The notes: generated by a model not told the origin, from the sequence alone. Counted from the first letter of the stretch, positions 48,034-62,490 are shown. The stretch is 64,000 nt of DNA from Myoxocephalus aenaeus (GCA_038501785.1 JBAMJR010000050.1:1631001-1695000); one strand, 5' to 3'. Numbers and translations are program-made.

Positions 48034-48999
48034 TGTGTTTACTACAATGTTATTGCTGATTATTTGCCAGTTGGCCAGTAATAAGTAAAACAAAAAAAAG
48101 GCTGAAAGTAAGGTGTTCGCAAAGTTTAGATTTTTTTTAAATGTATTTATTATTACATTTCATAAATAAAAAACAAATAAAGAGCAGTTGCTGTTCTCTA
48201 AATTACAGATATGCAACAACTTCAATTAAAATATTGCCCACGTCACTAGATTTCAAACAACAATAAATCTATTATTTGATAGAATCTATGAGCTAAATTG
48301 GAAGTCTTTTTCTTCCCAATCCTTATTTAATTGCAACGCATAAGCTGAAGTCACATACTCTTCACTTAGGTTGAGGTTAAGGGTTTACTTCCTGTCACGG
48401 AGTTTGTTGATTTATACTTTGATTTTCTTTTAAATTACAAAAAATCTAATCATTGTAACTTTCAATTCTTAAGTATTTGGTTCCTCCTATTATTAGGACA
48501 CTTACATTCTTTGTGTGACTGCATACTAAATAAAACACTTCCCAGAAACCCCGGCCTCCATGAACTACTTTGAAAAGAAGAAAAATCCCACAACTTCCTT
48601 CCAAACCCATTGTTTTCGTGTTTTAGTGCTGTGTGAGTGCTCAGCTGCATGTTGCCTGCAGTTTAACGAGTCACTGACTCTAAAAATAATAAAATAAAAA
48701 TCACAAAATCATCTTCTCTGAAGCAATGTCTTAACGAGTCTGAGCGCAGCAGAATGACGGAATCAGTGTCGTGCCAATTCTGTTGAGAATAATAAGGCAA
48801 CGCTAACCCGGAGCACTCGTTTAACTACAACAAGGAGAGGTGCATCCAGAACGTGATCCATAAATCAGCAGAAATGAGGAACAGTAGCGTTGAGGCTTCA
48901 CATGTGGTTAGGATGGGCCATATTTTCTTACTTAACCCGCAAGTCCAAGTCAATAAATGAGAGGAGAACCAACTCGAAAACAGGCCGAAAACGATACAG

Positions 49000-49002
<3 letters not shown>

Positions 49003-49076
<74 letters not shown>
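49003..49076. repeat. (GT)37 microsatellite
   Basis: Perfect 74-nt run; CA in the gmds transcript. Confidence 0.97.
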
Positions 49077-49077
<1 letters not shown>

Positions 49078-49172
49078 CTCCCCAGGGCAGTGAGCTGCTG
49101 ACTGACACTCTGGTAATGTCTTTGAGTCTCTTGAACCTGAGCAGGGTCCACGCACACTGAATGAACACACCT

Positions 49173-49220
49173 GAGAGAGAGAAGAGAGAGAGAGAGAGAT
49201 AGAGAGAGAGATAGAGAGAT
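49173..49220. repeat. Interrupted GA repeat
   Basis: GA units with AGAT and GAAG interruptions. Confidence 0.9.
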
Positions 49221-51370
49221 GTCTGGCTCTCATACGTTCCCTCGTTCTCCGAGGTCTCGGCTGCCAAAGCGATGCAAGTTAAGACACAATCCAGAGCAAC
49301 AAAAGACGCTGCTAAACTTTTCTGCAGGCATCACCAGCTGCGGCGGCTCACACTGTACCTTACAGACGGTTGTATATTCAGTAAGCTATAAGGTTACTGT
49401 TTTTAATAACTGCACGTTCTTTACTTCATTGTTGTATCCAGTTTCCACTTTATTGAATACACAAGAAAGAGATTAGAAATTGCTGGCTTAGTTCTTTGTC
49501 TTTTCTTTTTTTTATAAAAGAAAAGCAAACTTTGAGTCATGCTCAAAATGCAACATTAAAACTTTTTTAATTAGCAGCAGTCAGGGATATCGAATTTAAC
49601 GCCACACAAATACACACTTCACTTTGTGAAGCTTTAAATGTTTAATTGTTGTTTGGTTAGAGCGTCAGAAAGGTATTTTAAGGGTCATATTGTTCCTTTT
49701 ATTCTGGCCACCCCTTTAATTTATTCGTATTTAATAGAGCCTGTTTAAGAAATACGTGTATGCAAAAGTCCTCAGAAAAGTGAAGACACTTTGAAAAACT
49801 AAAATTTCAATTGATTGTGAGCATAATCTCAAGACACTTTATGGACTAGATAATTAAAAATATAATTTCATTAAATGAAAACGTGATAACATGGATGTTA
49901 CACATTTCCAATGGCAGAAAGGAGTTCCTGCTCTAATAACTGTGAAAAAATGAATTTGACCTAAAATAATAATATGACTGGAGTTTTATAAAATAAGATA
50001 CGTTTATTTTTTTTAATAGGTTTTAACATTGTCTAAAGATTTCTCCCCGGTATTTAATATTGTATATTTAGCAATGAACACTGAGATCCTTCTGGCCAAC
50101 ATAATAATCCCAGCGTGAAAATTTCATCACATCATTGTATTATATATTAAAAGGCTGATAATTGAACCTCGACACTTTTGTGGTACCAACCCAAATATGT
50201 CTGCAGCATCCAGTCTTTAAAAAACTGAAAGCCGACGTCAACAAGCTGATCTAATTATTAATCTCGCCTATTTTTTCATAAATAAGATTGCTCCTGATTT
50301 CAATTACAATTGTCAACTCTCCGCGAGAAGAGTTATGCGCTTGAAACAACTTCAACATGTTCCCACCAGCGTCTCCACACACAGACGGTATCACACCTGT
50401 GTGTGGTGACGGTGGAGGTTCTGGCGGAGCGCGGGTGTGTTTTTTTTTTTTATTCGAGTTCAACGGTTTACAGCCTCGCTGCCCCGAGGTACGACAGTTT
50501 AATTTGACTATAATAAGATCAGCACGACAGATTGGTTTCACTGCAGAGGGGCGAGTCGCTTGACTTTTATTGCAACAGTCATCACTTGGAGACTTATTAT
50601 TGTAAACGTTTAGCTGTGGCGGTGGCCTGCGCGGCCCACACATGTATATAAACTCAGAGCTTGGATTACTGAGCCAGAGCAGATATTACCAGACCCATGG
50701 CACGGAGACGTAGGAAAGATTTAGCATGGGAAGATCAAAATCCCAGGTGTGTGTGTGTGTGTAATGGTCGTCACTGTCAAAATGACTGGCCGGTCAGGGG
50801 AAAGTGTGAATACTGTGTTTGTGTATCCATGGCTTCCCCCTCCCCGTCATTAAGTTCATAATTTGGGGAAGGAATGCTTGGGGGAACAGTTAGGAATGTC
50901 AGGGGACCCTCGAGCTTCACCGCTGAGCTACAGCTTCACCCTGACATCCCGAATATGACGAGGTCACCTACAGCAGAGAAGAAAAAAAAACAACGCGGTG
51001 GATGAACGTATTTGTTACGTACAAAGTGCGCACGCACACTTTCTTGTGTCATTTCTTGCTGAACTCTATGTAATGGTTTAGCGTGCATGTGGTTGTGTGC
51101 ATGCGGTTGTGTGCATGTGTGCGTGTGCGTGTGCGTGTGTGAAGCAGGAAAAAAAAAGTAAAGAAAAACAGCAGAGTGTTTTCTTTGGAGTTTGCCCACA
51201 CAGACGGAGGAGAGGGGAGATTATCTCTTGACTAATCGTGATCCGTTCTCTGTGAGATGGCACTTCTCGTCGCCCCCTCACTCTTCCTCCTCCTCCTCGT
51301 CATCTTTACGACCGCCATCAGACACGGCTGCCCTATCACGCGTTCCCACACGAAGGGATGCAAACATATG

Positions 51371-51372
<2 letters not shown>

Positions 51373-51450
<78 letters not shown>
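51373..51450. repeat. Compound (CA)32(GA)7 microsatellite
   Basis: CA run to 51436 passing directly into GA. Confidence 0.97.
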
Positions 51451-51763
51451 TATCGCTCATATCCCAGGGTCACTTGCTGCAGCTTAAGCATGTCTGCGAC
51501 GCGGCATCCGCTAAGAGGGCACTTTCACAAGTGATTTACACGCCTGAGAGAGGGGCCCCGCCACGGCTTCATCCTAAAGAAAACAACTCGGGAGATGTTT
51601 TCGACTTCAAAATGGTTTCCTGCTCATCCCTGACTCAGCGTCACAGTTTGCTGGCCAATTAGCAGAACATTAGAATTCGATAATTACTCTCATCATTTAT
51701 TTGGCGACTACGCGAGGATCTGCTGTTTGGGTTTTGGCCTTTTTGTGAAGTAAACAAGCAAAA

Positions 51764-51835
51764 TGAAGACCCCTTGAACTCTGGGAAACTTGTGATGGGC
51801 ATTATTGGGCACTTTTTTTATTGGGATTAAACGAG
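51764..51835 (+). repeat. Possible MITE-like repeat fragment
   Basis: CCTTGAACTCTGGGAAACTT followed by GTGATGGGCATTATTGGGCA matches the internal segment of the same family seen at 23268. The flanking parts are too diverged to place the ends. Confidence 0.4.
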
Positions 51836-53054
51836 AAAAAGATTTAGTAGCCCACAAAAGCAAATGTATGTCTTAGGTAGTTGACTAATCAATCCCACCA
51901 CAAGGTCCATTTAGTATCCAAGGTCAAATCTTTTGGGACTTTTTTTATATATTGGCCGATAAATATATATTTGTTATGTGATTGTTAACTCAAATATAAA
52001 TATGGGATCGGTAGGTGAAACCCGGTATCGCTCGGGCGCTATTAGAATGAAGTCCAAATTGAATAATCAAGAGATTCCTTGATAAATAATGAAGCAACTG
52101 CAACCCCACGGATAACCTCAGCCGGGTCTCTCGGTTTAATGATTATGCCCTCGTTGACTGACTGATGCGATAATGATGATGAAACCTGGTTGGATTCAAA
52201 CAAAAACAAATGCAGGAATCCGTCTGCAGGATGAGCTCAGGGAGGCCGAGAGGTTAGGCGCTTTAAGTCAACAGTTGGAAGTCGGCCGCCTCTCGGCAGC
52301 TCGGTGCTCGTCTGCCTCACATGTCCGCCGGCCTCTCTCCCCGCCGGTCCGTCCGCCCAACCTGCCCCGCCAGACGCCAGCGGAGATGATTGATGGCACC
52401 GTGGAAAGCTGGAAACCATTCTTCTCAAAGTGACAGCGCTTCCAAAATCACAGAGCAGGAGCCATTGATCACACTTTGCCGCTTCTCACACTGCCGATAC
52501 CTGCACTAATGACGATAATAAAGAGGAGTAGTCACAATCTTAACTGCGATCCTACAGCCGCCCGAGGGCGAGGAGCGACACTTACAGACGCTTTTTTCTT
52601 TTTTTTCCCCACACCTCACCACAGGTCCAGGTCCTACACCTACATCTAATCTGCCCACTGTCACCAAGACGGAAAAAGTGAGAGCAGGAAAACGGAGAGA
52701 AACAGTGCAGATAGTTCGATTAATGATCTTTTTTCTTCTTCTACTATTTGCCACTCAAACATCTGGCAGCACCAAACTGCTGGACAGAAGGTGCCGGTAT
52801 ACACACACTCACCTGAAGAGAGGGGCCTGAGGATCAATACGCATGTTTATCATTATTCATAATATTTCTCTCATAACCCGTTTGTAGTATATGGACAGAC
52901 GTATGTGTGCATTCTTGGCTGTATACGTTTGTGTACTTTTGGTCTGGGGTTTCTTTCTATGGTTTGGGATAAGCCTCACAAATTATAATGCAACAGTATA
53001 TAATGGGATTTAAAATGATATTTAATAGTGTGCTCTTTGTGTCATAAGTTTATT

Positions 53055-53349
53055 AGAACTGCAACGATCAGTTGATTAATCAATAAGTCGAATGATAGAA
53101 AAATGACTATTTTGATAATAAATTAATCATTTCAGTATTTTTATTTTATTCTTTTTTCAGCCTCTCAAACATGATGTCCTGCATTTCTCTGTTTGATAAC
53201 CTATTAAACTGATTGTCTTTAGGTTTTGGACTGATAAAACAGGACATTTTACTATTTCTGACATTTTAAAAACCAACCGATTAATAGGATTATTCTCGAA
53301 AATAAAATCGGCAGCTTGTCTTTTGACAATGAAAATAATAGTTAATATG
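53055..53349 (+). repeat. MITE-like teleost repeat, near full-length copy
   Basis: Starts AGAACTGCAACGATCAGTTG, passes through TAGGTTTTGGACTGATAAAA and TTTCTGACATTTT, and ends near ATGAAAATAATAGTTAAT. It is the most complete copy in the window and abuts the Tc1 relic at 53352. Confidence 0.65.
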
Positions 53350-53351
53350 AG

Positions 53352-53492
53352 GTTTGTCCTGTTCCCTCATGACAAAGTCCCCATGCACAAAGACAGCTCC
53401 ATAGAGAGATGATTTTGTCCCAGTTTGGTGTGGGGTTACTTGACTGTCCTGCACACAGCTCTGACCTAAACTCCAGCAACACCTTTCCCAAA
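53352..53492 (+). pseudogene. Decayed Tc1-like transposase fragment of a second family
   Basis: One frame reads LFPHDKVPMHKDSSIER, resembling the Tc1 segment around the second catalytic Asp (codon 53371-53373), and then hits a stop at 53410. A different frame from 53421 reads QFGVGLLDCPAHSSDLN, matching the LDWPAQSPDLN segment before the third catalytic acid. That acid is then lost through further shifts. At least two frameshifts and one stop are visible. It differs from the element at 62975 and directly follows a MITE copy. The identification is by motif only. Confidence 0.65.
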
Positions 53493-56400
53493 GCTGCAAC
53501 ATATCTGACTCAGCACTTAAAAAGATGGAAACCCAAAAAAACGTGGCCGCCGAGTACTGTAGTCACGAGACCAAGTCATTCAGTGTATTTATATGCAAAT
53601 TAAATGAAAAATTAAACAATTAATTAAAATTAAACAATTAATTAATTAAAATTATTGTTAACAAGGTGTTATAAAAATAGAAGTTAACATTATTACTATA
53701 ATATAAAAGCGTTTGAGTGCCGATGTTATGTTGTTGAAAGGGGCATGTCACAAAAGTTGCATCAAAACGAACTAAATATGAGAAACCAAAACATGGACTG
53801 ACAATTGGGAGCAAAAATGTCTCCTGTGGGCCAATGCAGGTGATTCATGGGAGAATGATTGTAAAATCATAATTGGGAAAACGTTTGAGCCAACATTCAA
53901 ACTCATAAGGACATATCTGAGATGACTAATCAGTGGAAGCCCTTCAGTGGTTTGTCTCATTAAAAGTAATATTATAATGTCATCAACTGCCAAAATATCC
54001 TTGGAGTCAAAACAAAGCAACGCGAATAGAGCACGTCTCTCACTCCGCTCGCTGTTGATGGATACGCGGCACATCCCTCTCTCTCTCTCTCTCGGAGAAT
54101 AAAGGCCTGTTTGTTTGGCTGACAGCAGACAAGGTGAGAGTGGCCCAACCCTTCATACAGGTATGACAGCCTGGTTTAAAAGCTGCAATAAAAAAAGCAC
54201 ACCATGCAAAGGTAACCGTGGCCGCCGCACACAAAGAAGCTACAGATACAAAAAAGTAAATTCCACGCTGTGACAGTGTCTCCCCATAAAGTCAACAAAA
54301 CAAAAACAATTACACACTCTAATGCCGTAACTCATCGCTCGCCCTCTATTCAAAACTCTGCGCCTCTCCTCTTCTTGTTTTCGTCCGCCTTGATCATCAT
54401 TTTATGATGTGATCCAAACAAGTGAGATCACAGCTCATGACGGCCGGCTTTTGGAAATAGATCGCAATCCGAGGGTTGCCCAACCGACGCGCTTCGTATC
54501 CGCAAGCGTGCTTTTTAACCAAAATAATACACATGCTTTTGTACCGATTACAGATTATGACACTCTTAAAAAGGGCAATTTACACGTTTTGAAATAACAA
54601 TTACGCCGCCCTGCCGTTCATCTCCAAATTGGGTTCAACATCAGCATTTTCTTTTCGAAACAATAGGCCGGGATCCGACTGCGGGCCGCGCTCTGGGGAA
54701 AAACTCCAAACAAACGTCTCTATTACACAAACATGCAATTACCAGGGGAAGTGTGTGTGCGCGTGTGCGTGTTGTGTAGTATCTACAAGGGTGTGAGCAC
54801 TCAGCACAGAGTGGGCAGCAGCAGCAGCAGTCAGGACTTGTGTTCACAGATTAGCAACACTGTTTACATGTAATGAGCTCATGTCGCTTGAACGAGGCTG
54901 CACCCAAGCGTTGGAGTTACGGTGTAAATAAGAGGCGGCGCTGATGCCAGGAGAAGGAGATATTTTTGACTGATTGTCCTCGTGAAATAATAATAAAGAC
55001 TAGGTGCTTGATGCAAACAAGTGAAAACGGACCGGATAACTGCACAGATCTCTTCACACTGAGCCTTTCTGCTTGTGTGTTTACAGTTGGTGAGTGTGCT
55101 CACAATAATCCCTCTGTATATACGAGACCATGTCTGTGCAAACACCAGTGTGTAAGGTGAATGAAAAATACTAGATCTCTTTTGTCAACTGAGCTGCTTT
55201 CTCTGTGTTCATTGTGTAAACTCATTCAGAGTGAGCAGTATGTCCACACAGGTGTGATTTACAGTCCCTTCGCTGGAAGCCCTTCTGGCAATGCTAACTG
55301 ACAACTAGCGGTAACGCGAGACAAATGGCGCACACAGCACGCGCACGGAGCTCATCCGCAACACAAACTGGAGATATACGTCACCTTCGGGTGCAGTTGT
55401 CTCGACGCTGCAGCTGCAGCAGAAGCATAAGAGGCCATGTAGTGGAGCCAGGATGTCAATAAGAAAAGCTCAAACTCCCCCGTGACTGGCTATATTAAAA
55501 AGGACTGTAGAGAATATTAAATCATCCAAATGATAGAAATAAACTGAAATAATAGGGTTCACAAATTCACAAAGCAGTCACATACAGAAATCCTCAATCT
55601 TGATACAATTATATTATAAAAGATAGAGTGAGAAATGGGAAATGCTTATAAAATATAAAAGAATAAGATGTTGAGGATCCGAGCTCGTTACCTGATGGAA
55701 GAGTAATTAAAATGGTCACAGAACTATTTCCAGTGTTAGCATAGACGTTTGGTTTGTGCATCGGCGGCTGAAGGATGGTCCATCTTTAAGTGGCAACTGA
55801 ACTGTCTAGTTGCAAGGTAAAACTCGCCGACCTCGACTTAAAAAGTATATTTAACCCACAGGAGAGCCACATGTGTCAATTACACACAGCGCGTTACCTT
55901 GAATCCTTGAGGAGAACGTCTCTCGCACGCCTCTGCGGCGACTCAGACAGCGTGAACGGCGAAGCGATATCAAAACATCCGTTTGGCACTCGCAGTAGTT
56001 CTCGTCCATCCAGTCGTATGCTCGCTTCTTCCCGGACACCTGCGTTGACGCCAAGTCCTCCCCGTTCCAAAAAGATCTCGGACGTAGCGAGCATACGGAG
56101 AGATGAGACTGGGCTGATACTGCAGAGTGAGCGTGTGTGAGAGTTTTCAGATAGTTTTGCTGTTGTTGAAAGGCAGTTTACTTCAATTTAATACAACTTT
56201 TTCTGATACAAATCGTCATTTTGTGGGTGGAGTTGTCCTTTAACAGAGCATGTGTTTACAGGCCTCTTCACAAGAGTTGGCATGACTTCGCCGTGCACCA
56301 CGATGCCCGATCAGCTGTGCTGTTAACCATCAGTGTCCATCCATAAGTCAGCTCCTGTACCGTCAGAGTGAAGGCCATACAATTCATTGGAGACACTTGT

Positions 56401-57414
56401 ATACAAATCTATTTATATATTGCGTGTGATATTGAGTTTGTGATAAAAGAGTTCACTTAATCAAATTAGTTTTACAGCGTAAGTGCTGTCATTACATATT
56501 TTCTTTGTTGATTATACCTTTTCAACTAATTGCCTAGATCCGCCAGTCCAAAGGTTTCCAGGTCATGAAAATGCGTTGCTATTTGTGGTGGTTCAAACCT
56601 CGCTTCTGGCAATCAGGTATTTATAATATTGAGATACATATATTTATAGATATAATAATGAGCTGAATACCACAGAACTTAGATGTTAATTATAGGTTAG
56701 GTCTAATTATCAAGGGGGAGAAAAAGGAAAAAGTCTTTTGACACAAAGGCAGATTACTTGGCGTTATCTGACGGAGAATGTCATGACACGCCTCGTTCAC
56801 TGATCACAAGCAGCAGAGTTCCAGGTAAATCATTACAGAGCATGCAGTACGGAGCTACGAAGATGATTAGTACTGCCAAATGTCTCCCTGGAGGACATAG
56901 CAACAGGAAGATTGATGACTTTGATAAATATTTAGGGCAATCCCTGGTTACTGTCTTCTCACCACAGCTCTTACCAGCTACACCCAACTAAATGAAGCAC
57001 ACCGAGCTCTGAGTGTTTATTGAGTTATTGTATTCGACAAACACGCTCACAGGCTGCCGTCAGTCACTCAGCACAGCGGTAGGACGCAGGTGAGAGGGAG
57101 GCAGAGCGCTAGGAAGGAAACTAGCAGATGAGGAAAACAGTGATAACTAAAATACAACCACGCTTTCCTCAGTGGCACCATGCTACCATGTTGCGTCTCA
57201 TCCCCGTCTAACGTTACAACCATTTCCTCTTCTTGTTTCCGTCTACTTTTCACTCATTTGACTGAAAAATATGAAAATGTGGCACTAACTTGATGGCTGG
57301 AGCCCTGCAGCATGCCTCCCTCTCATCCAGCAGCCCATGGAGGAGCTGCAATGTGACAGACTGACCTGCAGAGTGCCTCGTCCAGACCTGGAGTCTGAAG
57401 CAAAAGCTTTAAAC

Positions 57415-57600
57415 CTAAAGCTGGAATAAGTATTTTCATTATCAATTCATCTGCTGATTATTTTCTCAAATAAGAAATAAAACGATTTTTTTGTTGTCTA
57501 TGAAATGTCAGGAACATTGTAAATGTAGGTTTACCAGAGCCCAATGCAGCAACTTATTAAAGAATTGAAATATCTCCAAAACCAAATATTATATTTATTG
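57415..57600 (-). repeat. MITE-like teleost repeat, partial copy
   Basis: AAGTATTTTCATTATCAATT, CATCTGCTGATTATTTTCTC and TGTCTATGAAATGTCAGGAA appear in the order expected for this family on the opposite strand to 53055. The far half is lost or unrecognisable. Confidence 0.6.
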
Positions 57601-57666
57601 TCACATGAAATCTACACACAAGCTAGAAGCAGACACAAGTTAGTAAATAATGAAAAATAAAATAGT

Positions 57667-57668
<2 letters not shown>

Positions 57669-57706
<38 letters not shown>
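57669..57706. repeat. (TA)n microsatellite
   Basis: TA run with one AA break near 57678. Confidence 0.9.
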
Positions 57707-57709
<3 letters not shown>

Positions 57710-59055
57710 ATTTTTAAATTTATCGGTAAAAAAGGTAATAGCATTGTTGATATTACCTTTCTTAATTCTTCTACACCTGTAAAGCCGTTTTCAGTCATAT
57801 TTTTATAGTTCTACGAAATTACTTTTCATAGAGCTGCATCCTCTAGATTAAAATTTACAATAATATCAAACAGTAAATCATAACAATAGAAAAGCTGTAA
57901 CCACTGAATAGTTAGTGGTCATTTTGTTTTGCTTAATTCGAAGTGGTCTATTATGAACACTGCTGATTGACTAATGTATCAACATTTAAAGCACTTGTGA
58001 AATTCCTGGCTTATTTTAATTCATTTGTCTATTGATTATGTTTTTGTTGATTGATTACTTATAATTAAGTTGTTAAAAACCCGCCCGAGTACGTTTCCTT
58101 CCCCTGACCAGACTGCAGTTTAATACCTGACGACTGTCGGGGTCGTCACGCCGCGGCTCACTGCTGCCATCTATGACTCAGAGGTGAAACTACATCTGCA
58201 CTGTTGACTTTGGCTTCTGTGCGACACAACGAACAAGACAGTTGATCTGGAATACTTGAGGTTTGATTTAAGATACAGACTTAGATGCAATCATATTTAG
58301 CTTTGTGATACTATTTATTGACCCGGTGTATTTACTTAACAAACCTCAAAAAGCCCCCCCCCCCCCCTTCCTTTCCCAAACTGCATGTTTCCATGTGTTA
58401 CAACTTTGCTGGAAAACAGAAAAAGAACTGACTCATGAGTGGAGCAACGACTCTGACCCACAAAGCACAACCACAAAACATTCCCTGACTCTGGATGGGG
58501 AAAGTGCAGACTTGTTTCTCTTGGCACCAAACAGGCTATTCTTAAGCTAAAGTTCACTTTCAATCCAGGCCAGGCAGGCTGCCTCGTGTGAGGACCTAAC
58601 CTTTCCAAACAGGGATTGGCCGGCTCTGGGAGCTATTCTCACCGCCGACTACCAGGCCACCAACGCGTCCCGGTCCCGTTTCTGCGAACTCAATAGGCAG
58701 GACGCATGAGAAAATGTGGGCTCAGAGATTATAATGCATCTCCATTTTGGCCAATTCGGTTTAAAACAATGAAAAACATGGCACCTTAAAATGCGTGCAC
58801 GCAAACCGCACACATGCAACTAACTAATGTGTCCTGAGAGACAGAAAGCACATAGATCGGTGGGGAATGAGCTAATTTGGTTCCAGGCGAGTCTTTATCC
58901 CGGCGAGATACACACAGCCGCAGCAAGCGTGCCACTGAGGGCTGATTGGACGGGAGTAGTATAAACACCAATCACAGAGTGAGTAAACCGGGCCGACGGG
59001 CAGCGCAGAGACGAGACCGCTCATCACTCACGGAGGGGTTTCGACGCCGTCCTGT

Positions 59056-59093
59056 GAAAACCAGGCTTCTCTGAAAACCAGGCTTCTCTGAAA
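59056..59093. repeat. Two-copy 17-mer tandem repeat
   Basis: GAAAACCAGGCTTCTCT is repeated twice exactly and followed by a partial third GAAAC. Confidence 0.8.
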
Positions 59094-60365
59094 CTCAGGA
59101 GAAACTTGTTTATATCAATGAACTTTTTAAAAGATCATTCAAAAACGTGTTGAGCCAAAAAGAAAAGAAAATGTTGTCCTATGAAAACTGTTCCTCCAGA
59201 GTCCAGATGTTCTTCACATTTTGACAATGGTTTTGGAGACGTTTTTATAGAACTCTTTGAGACGTTTTTAAAGAAAACTACTGAGGTTTCCAAAATGATC
59301 ATCACTCGTCTTTGAAAACTATACCTGTAGAGATAGATTTTTGATGGGATTTTTTTTGTACCCTCATATTTTGCTGATAAGTATAACTAACTATATTCCT
59401 CCATAATGTCAGCTTTTCATAAACTACAGAAAAGAAGCCTTGTTTTAAGCTTCACAACAATGCCTTCTTGAGGTAATAAGGGTTTTAAATGTTATGTTCC
59501 TCTTAAGAAGCAGGGGATTTGGTGTTTACATTACAACACGTTTGGCACCAAACTGTGAAAGGCATGTTTCTCCAATATGTCCGATATTTATGACTTCATG
59601 ATGAACATCTTGTTTTAAGCTCCGAGGCAATGCAGTTCCGAGGTAATCGGATGTTTTTTTTCACTAGCGAAACAAATAGGAGAATTCCCTTTTGCATAAC
59701 TATCCCTAAATGTAAACTTTTCAAGCTATGTAAGCTTTGAGATGGTGCAGTCTGAAGATAATCTGAAGGTTTTTTCTTCATTTTGTTGATTTTAAGCTTT
59801 ATACACCTAAAAGAAAAAGCCATTTTGTTAACTCTTCATGTCGTGTTGTAAACTTTCAGACAATACATTTCTCACAGAATCCAATGAGTTTTTAAACTAA
59901 CTTGTCTAAGAAGCAAGAAAGTCTTGGATGTATTGTTGCTATCCTGCTATGGATGCACTTTTTACCTTTTTCCAACAGAGTTTATGAGCCTCCGATGAAT
60001 AATCCCAACCCAAGCACAAAGTTATGTTTTTTTTGGAGCAGAATTGTGTGTAAAAAAAAAAAAAATAGTTTGAGGTCTAATAAGGCAGGAAATTGTGTGT
60101 GTCTAAACACTACAACATTCCCTACCCACACATCACACACACACACACTGGATGACGCACACGGAGTCCAAACAACTGAATCACATTACTCACAAGTTGC
60201 GAGGATTGCATAACATGCCAACAAACTATAGTAAGTAGTGGTATTACCGCCCGAGTATGAGAGCAAACTGCTGGCAGGCTGCACAATAGCCGCTTCAGGC
60301 CTGTAAACGCATCAACACGGCGAGTTAAAAGTGCAGAGCTTAGTGGGGAAACAGGCGTGTTAAAT

Positions 60366-60472
<107 letters not shown>

Positions 60473-62445
60473 CGTGGGAGCTTCTGCAAACCCGGCTGGG
60501 GGAGAGACCAAAGGCTAGCAGAGAGAGAGCTGCAAGAAGATAATAGGAGGAGGATAAGTCCTCCTGAGGAGGACTTCGGATATGGATAATGAAGGATATA
60601 GATGTAGGAAGTCTGTCTCATGGATGCAATCTGCACTTTTGTCTTCAGAAGCCATCAAAAACAATAGCGCGGAAACCGACAATCGTACCGTCCCACCTCC
60701 CAACACTCTTTCCACCTTCTCTCTCTCCTCCCCCATTCTCCCAGTCATGTGACAGCTGCAGGTGGGAGAACTCGCACGGGGAAAACGGCGTTGAGGGTTT
60801 CGTTCGCGGCGTTCCCGCAGAGCGCTTCATTGGGAGAACACAATGGGGTCGTGTCGGACCCTCGGATGCAGAACGGATTACGGAGAGCGGAGTGAAACCA
60901 CTTCCCCATATCACGTTTGTTGTTCATTCATATTTAACGCGTGCATCTTCCAAAATATTTGGTTAATTTTTGGGGGGGTCAGTTCACCTGTTGATTAAAT
61001 CAGAGCGATCAGATTCATCCAAACTGTAGGTTTGTGGTGTTTCGTAGGTTTTAGTCATTGAAACCCCTCAAACGACACCGATTACCTGCACTCCCACATG
61101 AATCCTACTGACACAGAAGAAGTTTCCGGGTGAACTGTGAAAACTGGTTTGAACACATTGCCGAGCAAACAGGGATGGACGGACTTCCTTTTCTATTGGG
61201 TAACCAATAGAAAAGCTAGCGCTGCTCAAGAAAACGGTTAGCTTTCGGTATTAGACAGGAAAGGGCTCAGCTTTGTGAAAAGCTCAAATCACAGAAGCTT
61301 GGCTGGAGCGACACATGGCCGGGAGGCAAACGCTGCCCGAGAGGACAGGTTCTACCCACTGTACACATAAATAAGATTGTGGATATTGCAGCTTAAATTT
61401 CAGCCCACTGACTTCTGTGATCCCCCTGATCCTCCCTGTAGCGCCACCGTGAGGGTTGGAAGTTTGGATTTGAGATGAAATGTGTCCACAACATTCAGAT
61501 GGATTGGTTCAGATATCCACGCCGTCAACAGGATGAATCCAAAAAAACATGGTATGATCCTCAGACGCCATCAGATTTAAACTTTACTTTGGTTCATGAA
61601 CAGATATTTGCAAAACTGACTTTGTCGTCCACACTTTGTGTTTAGTAATAATCATCAAATGGTATCATGCTAAAAGAGAACGGTGGCCACGGTTAACATT
61701 GGTCTAAGCACAATCATGCTGCTGGCTCAAAACACCACAAGCAGTGAATTAGCTCACTGTTTGTACAATTAACCTTCTGGGCTTCACACTCTCAAACTCT
61801 TCGGCTGATGCTAAATGGTTACGATCCATCCCCCATAGTTTATACTGGTTGAGTTAGTGCGGAGCGCTTTGATAAACAATCCATCATTTCTTTTACAGAA
61901 TCTTTCCTGTGGCTTATGAAAACATATTAGGAAAGAGAGTTCAAACTGCTGTTGCAGTCACATAGAAGATACATAATATCCCTTCTGTGTTGTTGGTGTG
62001 CTGGTCTTTTGATGCTGCAGCTGGCTGCCTCTCTGGCCCTCCAGCGTCCGTCCGCTATTCCCCGTCCACCGCCGCCCCTGCAGCATTAGAAAATAACCCT
62101 CGTTCTGTTCTCAGTGATGACTCTCTGCAGCGGAAACCAGCACCCACACACACAGACACCCCGTCACAAGCCGATGCCTGGACTCAAGTCATTCAGAAGG
62201 GATTCCCTGCAAGACGCTGGGAGCGGGGAAGGAAGAGAGAGACATGCCGAGTCGCCGGTGTGAGTGATCTTTTCCTCTGTGGTGGGACAGACTGGAAATT
62301 GCTCAACGCCACTGCTGCCAGTAACACAGCCGCCTCAGCTGTTCAGAGCGGGCAGCATGTGGTGAGGGAGAAACCAGAGCCAGGTTTATTGGTGTGGAAA
62401 TAAATAAACTCAGGGGAGCCTCGTACAGGTACGTTCTGTCACTCC

Positions 62446-62489
<44 letters not shown>

Positions 62490-62490
62490 A
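62446..62490. repeat. (GA)22 microsatellite with one break
   Basis: GA run with a GG step at 62470-62471, followed by GTGAGTGTGTGAGT repeats. Confidence 0.95.

Noticed and set aside
55790..56140. 116-codon plus-strand frame with little simple repeat
   Set aside because: Both strands are open in several frames here and no motif is recognisable; treated as chance.
61987..62403. 138-codon plus-strand frame with a WTQVIQKGFPARRW segment
   Set aside because: Faintly resembles basic stretches of retrotransposon ORF1 proteins but there is no zinc knuckle, endonuclease or RT nearby; too weak to call.
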